Assembly: GCF_003173615.1 (NCBI RefSeq)
Contig: NZ_QGNA01000001.1
Span: forward strand, 682,001-746,000
Length of the DNA: 64,000 bases
Direction: 5' to 3'
From: Falsiroseomonas bella
GTDB taxonomy: Bacteria; Pseudomonadota; Alphaproteobacteria; Acetobacterales; Acetobacteraceae
Part shown: piece by piece, positions 60,875 through 64,000 of the stretch
Layout: every line of letters starts with the position of its first letter
How positions within the stretch are numbered: the stretch's first letter is position 1
Program-made: the position numbers and the translations under genes
The notes under the pieces: model-generated
Seen by the model: the letters and a program-made list of their open reading frames with translations, nothing else
Database searches by the model: none
What the model was told of the DNA's origin: nothing

Positions 60875-61678
60875 ATGGATGGTGGGAACGCGCTGCTGCT
60901 GCGCGCCGATCTCGGCGAGGGCGTGACGCGGCTCGCGCTCAACCGCCCGGCGCAACGCAACGCCCTCTCCTTCGCGCTGCTCGGCGCGATACAGGACGCG
61001 CTGGCGCAGATCGCAGATGACCAGAGCGTGCGGGTTGTGATCCTCGCGGCTGAAGGCCCCGTCTTCTCCGCCGGCCACGACCTGCGGGAGATCACGGGCC
61101 GTCGCGCCGACGCGGATGGCGGCCGCGCCTTCTTCGAAGCGGCGATGCGGCGCTGCGCGCAGGTGATGCAGGCGATCGTCGCGCTGCCGCAGCCGGTGAT
61201 CGCGGAGGTGCAGGGCGTGGCGACCGCCGCCGGCTGCCAGCTCGTCGCCACCTGCGACCTGGCGGTCGCCTCCACCGAGGCGCGCTTCGCGACGCCGGGC
61301 GTGGATATCGGCCTGTTCTGCTCCACGCCCGCCGTCGCGCTCTCCCGCGCGGTACCGGCCAAGGCGGCGATGGAGATGCTGCTGACCGGCGAGATGATCG
61401 GCGCCGAGCATGCCGAGCGCCTCGGCCTGGTGAACCGCGTGGTGCCGCATGCGGAACTGGCGGAGGCAACGCTTGCCCTCGCCCGCAACATCGCGGCGCG
61501 CAGCGCACATACCGTGCGCATCGGCAAGGCCGCCTTCCACAGGCAACGCGGGCTGCCGCTGGCCGAGGCCTATGCGCATTGCGCCGCCGTGATGACCGAG
61601 AACCTGCTGGCCGAGGACGCGATCGAAGGCATCGGCGCCTTCCTCGGCAAGCGCAAGCCCGTCTGGAGAGACCGCTAG
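60875..61678 (+). CDS. Enoyl-CoA hydratase/isomerase family protein
   Basis: Crotonase-fold protein of 267 residues. The oxyanion hole regions FSAGHDLREI and AEVQGVATAAGCQLVATCDL are typical. One of the two catalytic Glu positions of classical hydratases appears as GVDIGLFCST, so activity could be hydratase, isomerase or thioesterase-like. Between prpE and a second acyl-CoA synthetase gene with tight spacing. Confidence 0.88.
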   Translation: MDGGNALLLRADLGEGVTRLALNRPAQRNALSFALLGAIQDALAQIADDQSVRVVILAAEGPVFSAGHDLREITGRRADADGGRAFFEAAMRRCAQVMQAIVALPQPVIAEVQGVATAAGCQLVATCDLAVASTEARFATPGVDIGLFCSTPAVALSRAVPAKAAMEMLLTGEMIGAEHAERLGLVNRVVPHAELAEATLALARNIAARSAHTVRIGKAAFHRQRGLPLAEAYAHCAAVMTENLLAEDAIEGIGAFLGKRKPVWRDR

Positions 61679-61680
61679 AT

Positions 61681-63312
61681 ATGGCCGCCGCCGACTACGA
61701 CGCCCTGCCGCGGGTTCCCGCGAACCACCAGCCGCTGACGCCGCTGCTGTTCATGGAGCGCTCGGCGCAGGTCTATCCCGACAATGTCGCGGTGGTGCAT
61801 GGCGCGCTGCGCCGCAGCTACCGGCAGCTGCGCGATCGCTGCGTGCAGCTGGCGCATGCGCTGCACAAGGCCGGCATTGGCCGCGGCGACACGGTGGCGG
61901 CGCTGCTGCCGAACATCCCGCAGATGCTGGAATGCCATTACGGCGTGCCGATGACGGGCGGCGTGCTGAACACGCTCAACACGCGGCTCGATGCCGGCAC
62001 CATCGCCTATTGCCTCGACCATGGGGAGGCGAAGGCGGTGATCGTGGACCGCGAGCTGGTGCCGCTGCTGCGCGTCGCGCTGACGCAGTGCAAGGCGAAG
62101 CCGCTGCTGATCGAGGTGGACGACCCGGAAGCGAGCGAGGCCGCGCGCGCCAACCGGCTCGACGGCGCCACCGACTACGAGGCCTTCATCGCAGGCGGCG
62201 ATGCCGGCTGGTCCTGGATCATGCCCGGCGACGAGTGGGACGCGATCACGCTGAACTACACCTCCGGCACCACCGGCCGGCCGAAGGGCGTGGTGTATCA
62301 TCATCGCGGCGCGCAGCTTCTGGCCATCGGCAACGTGCTGAGCGCGGGCATGGGCAAGCATCCCGTGTATCTCTGGACGCTGCCGATGTTCCACTGCAAT
62401 GGCTGGTGCTTCCCCTGGACCGTCACCGCGCAGGCCGGCGTGCATGTGTGCCTGCGCGCCGTGCGCGGCCCCGACATGTGGCGCCTGATGGCGGCCGAGG
62501 GCGTCACGCACATGTGCGGCGCGCCCATCGTGATGTCCACGCTGCTCGCCACGCCGGAGGATGAAAAGAAGAAACTGCCGCACCAGGTGCAATTCGTCGT
62601 CGCCGGGGCGCCGCCACCGGAAGCGGTGCTGGCCGCGATGAAGGAAGCGGGCTTCGCCGTGTGCCACGTCTATGGCCTCACGGAGGTCTACGGCCCCTCC
62701 GTCGTGAACGAGTGGCACGCCGAATGGAACGCGAAGCCCGCGCAGGAACAGGCCGGGCTGATGGCGCGCCAGGGCGTGCGCTATCTCGCGCTCGAAGGCC
62801 TCGACGTGATGGACCCCGACAGCATAACCGCCGTGCCGGCCGATGGCGCGACCATGGGCGAGGTGATGATGCGCGGCAACGTCGTGATGAAAGGCTACCT
62901 GAAGGACGCGGAGGCCACGCGGAAGGCTTTCGCGGGCGGATGGTTCCACACCGGCGACCTCGCGGTGAAATACCCGGATGGCTACATCCAGCTGAAGGAC
63001 CGCTCGAAGGACATCATCATCTCCGGCGGCGAGAACATTTCGTCCATCGAGGTCGAGGATGCCTTGTACAAGCATCCCGCCGTCGCGGTCGCCGCGGTGG
63101 TGGCGAAGCCAGACGAGAAGTGGGGCGAGGTGCCCTGCGCCTTCGTCGAGCTGCGTCCCGGCATGACCGCGACGGCGGAGGAGCTGATCGCGCATTGTCG
63201 CCAGCACCTCGCCAGCTTCAAGCTGCCGAAGCAGGTGCTGTTCGAGGAGCTGCCGAAGACCAGCACCGGCAAGATCCAGAAGCACGTGCTGCGTGGCAAG
63301 GCGAAGGGGTGA
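61681..63312 (+). CDS. AMP-dependent acyl-CoA synthetase (DmdB/medium-chain type)
   Basis: 543 residues. The AMP-binding motif LNYTSGTTGRPKG, HVYGLTEVYGPSVV and GWFHTGDLAVKYPDGYIQLKDR are complete, and the C-terminal Lys is in STGKIQKHVLR. The overall resemblance is to 3-methylmercaptopropionate (DmdB)/medium-chain acyl-CoA ligases. The start follows the hydratase stop by 2 nt. The three-gene run suggests activation and hydration of a short or medium acid. Confidence 0.9.
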   Translation: MAAADYDALPRVPANHQPLTPLLFMERSAQVYPDNVAVVHGALRRSYRQLRDRCVQLAHALHKAGIGRGDTVAALLPNIPQMLECHYGVPMTGGVLNTLNTRLDAGTIAYCLDHGEAKAVIVDRELVPLLRVALTQCKAKPLLIEVDDPEASEAARANRLDGATDYEAFIAGGDAGWSWIMPGDEWDAITLNYTSGTTGRPKGVVYHHRGAQLLAIGNVLSAGMGKHPVYLWTLPMFHCNGWCFPWTVTAQAGVHVCLRAVRGPDMWRLMAAEGVTHMCGAPIVMSTLLATPEDEKKKLPHQVQFVVAGAPPPEAVLAAMKEAGFAVCHVYGLTEVYGPSVVNEWHAEWNAKPAQEQAGLMARQGVRYLALEGLDVMDPDSITAVPADGATMGEVMMRGNVVMKGYLKDAEATRKAFAGGWFHTGDLAVKYPDGYIQLKDRSKDIIISGGENISSIEVEDALYKHPAVAVAAVVAKPDEKWGEVPCAFVELRPGMTATAEELIAHCRQHLASFKLPKQVLFEELPKTSTGKIQKHVLRGKAKG

Positions 63313-63375
63313 GCCGTCCGATCGGCGCAGGGCGCTTGCGCCCGGAGCCGTGAATCGGCCGGCCGGAGGAGAATC

Positions 63376-63747
63376 ATGGACGAACGCAACGCGATCGAGG
63401 CTGTGGTCCGGACCTATCTCGACGGTCTCTACGAAGGCGACGCCGACAAGCTGGCCGCCGCCTTCCACCCCACCAGCGCGCTGACGCAGGTCTGGAAGGG
63501 CGATCTGACGATCGTGCCGCGCGACGCGTGGCTCGACGCGGTGCGCAACCGCCCGTCTCCGAAGGCGCAGGGCCTGGCGCGGACGGACGAGATCCTCTCC
63601 ATCGCGCAGCACGGGCCGGAGATGGCGGTGGTGACGCTGCGCTGCGCGATCCCGCCGCGCTTCTTCACCGATGCGCTGTCGCTGCTGAAGATCGACGGGC
63701 GCTGGCAGGTCGCGCAGAAGGTCTTCCGGACGGAGCTGCGCGGCTGA
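63376..63747 (+). CDS. NTF2-like (lumazine-binding/SnoaL-type) protein
   Basis: 123 residues. The alpha-beta cone fold is recognised from AIEAVVRTYLDGLYEGDADKL, FHPTSAL and DGRWQVAQKVF. This PF12893-like group has ester-ring or unknown activities. GGAGGAGAAT lies upstream of the ATG. It is 63 nt after the acyl-CoA synthetase stop and before the 24-codon ORF. Confidence 0.85.
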   Translation: MDERNAIEAVVRTYLDGLYEGDADKLAAAFHPTSALTQVWKGDLTIVPRDAWLDAVRNRPSPKAQGLARTDEILSIAQHGPEMAVVTLRCAIPPRFFTDALSLLKIDGRWQVAQKVFRTELRG

Positions 63748-63773
63748 CGGAATCTTTCCTTGCAGCAGGACGC

Positions 63774-63790
63774 GGAAGGCCCCACCTTCC
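63774..63790 (+). other. Small hairpin GGAAGG-N5-CCTTCC
   Basis: Six-bp perfect stem; the flanking GCGGA (63772-63776) / TCCGC (63796-63800) can instead pair for a longer structure. It lies between the NTF2 stop and the extended Shine-Dalgarno, either a weak terminator or a leader element. Confidence 0.35.
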
Positions 63791-63809
63791 TCTCATCCGC
63801 AACCAGCTG

Positions 63810-63823
63810 AAAGGAGGTGATCC
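63810..63823 (+). promoter_or_regulatory. 14-nt extended Shine-Dalgarno AAAGGAGGTGATCC
   Basis: Exactly complementary to the conserved 16S rRNA 3' tail (GGATCACCTCCTTT). The core GGAGG ends 7 nt before the GTG at 63825. Ordinary sites in this window match 5-7 nt. Confidence 0.75.
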
Positions 63824-63824
63824 A

Positions 63825-63899
63825 GTGTCTCATTGCAGTTCGGCCCATTCCGTGGGCGCCTGGATCATCGCCATCGCCACCGCGACGGCGAGTCACTAG
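63825..63899 (+). CDS. 24-residue small ORF with extreme Shine-Dalgarno
   Basis: GTG start, TAG stop. It begins MSHCSSAHS, continues with a hydrophobic run GAWIIAIATATA and ends in SH. Two His and one Cys lie in the N-terminus. It is too short for usual gene calling but has an optimal, 14-nt ribosome site and a strong hairpin 36 nt after the stop, so it forms a compact transcription-translation unit. Function unknown; possibly a membrane micro-protein. Confidence 0.6.
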   Translation: MSHCSSAHSVGAWIIAIATATASH

Positions 63900-63934
63900 G
63901 GTCCAGCCGCGGCGCAAGCCACCGGCAATGCGGG

Positions 63935-63967
63935 GGGCCTCGCGGAGCGATCCGCGGGGCCCTCTTC
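63935..63967 (+). terminator. Terminator-like hairpin after the 24-residue ORF
   Basis: A 12-bp stem with one G-T pair (GGGCCTCGCGGA 63935-63946 / TCCGCGGGGCCC 63951-63962) and GCGA tetraloop, followed by TCTTC. The T-run is weak. Confidence 0.65.
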
Positions 63968-64000
63968 AGTTTCAGGCAGGGCGCCCGTAGCCCTTCAGCT

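Noticed and set aside
63810-63824. Resemblance to the 3' end of a minus-strand 16S rRNA gene
   Set aside because: The match ends after about 15 nt and no further rRNA sequence is present on either side.

Overview
The window is very GC-rich, almost fully coding chromosomal DNA from an alphaproteobacterium. The gene content fits an Acetobacteraceae lineage of the Roseomonas type: several Bug/TctC binding proteins, a tripartite tricarboxylate transporter (TTT) locus, a UbiM-like ubiquinone hydroxylase, an AceA/ScfR pair, and the block proB–proA–nadD–rsfS–rlmH–gpmI–envC–ctpA. The family assignment is inference from content; there is no rRNA or other taxonomic marker. No tRNA, rRNA, CRISPR array, insertion sequence or prophage was seen.

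Layout. 1-5.0 kb: a tightly coupled operon of a TctC binding protein, TctB, TctA, a PdxA-like dehydrogenase and a DapA-like aldolase, i.e. uptake plus catabolism of an unknown carboxylate. 5.1-7.05 kb: motB-motA stator genes. 7.06-14.5 kb: cytochrome b561, an unknown membrane protein, a LysM protein, the psd-pssA phospholipid genes, a diheme cytochrome c overlapping a small phosphatase, and an EamA exporter. 14.6-18.6 kb (minus strand): a class I CoA-transferase pair, a CaiB-type CoA-transferase and a UbiM-like hydroxylase. 18.7-25.5 kb: mixed single genes (GNAT, DUF3047, RutF-like reductase, sulfatase, orphan Bug protein, amino-acid binding protein, DUF421). 25.5-28.6 kb: isocitrate lyase with a 65-residue histidine-rich protein behind it, divergent from its probable regulator ScfR. 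28.7-32.9 kb: a 1371-residue secreted nuclease with RTX repeats. 34.2-50.7 kb (mostly minus strand): the core housekeeping block (deacetylase-like protein, ctpA, envC, gpmI, ion channel, NnrU, rlmH, rsfS, nadD, proA, proB), interrupted by accessory genes. 50.8-56.7 kb: two small membrane proteins, an SSS sodium symporter with its DUF4212 subunit, and an MHS-type MFS carrier. 56.7-58.9 kb: a CBS-DUF294 nucleotidyltransferase facing a DnaQ-like exonuclease. 59-63.7 kb: propionyl-CoA synthetase, enoyl-CoA hydratase, a second acyl-CoA synthetase and an NTF2-like protein.

The physiology suggested is organic-acid scavenging: many solute-binding proteins, CoA ligases and transferases, and the glyoxylate shunt under a short-chain acyl-CoA type regulator.

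The most unusual signals are: (i) an Ala/Lys/Pro-rich, histone-H1-like open frame fused in phase ahead of rsfS, with a perfect Shine-Dalgarno before an ATA codon; (ii) a 24-codon ORF behind a 14-nt Shine-Dalgarno that exactly complements the 16S rRNA 3' tail; (iii) a small histidine-rich protein with a duplicated DDGLVHGH motif behind aceA; (iv) a structured leader-like intergenic region before a triple-repeat secreted protein; and (v) a voltage-gated channel with a double-Asp selectivity filter.
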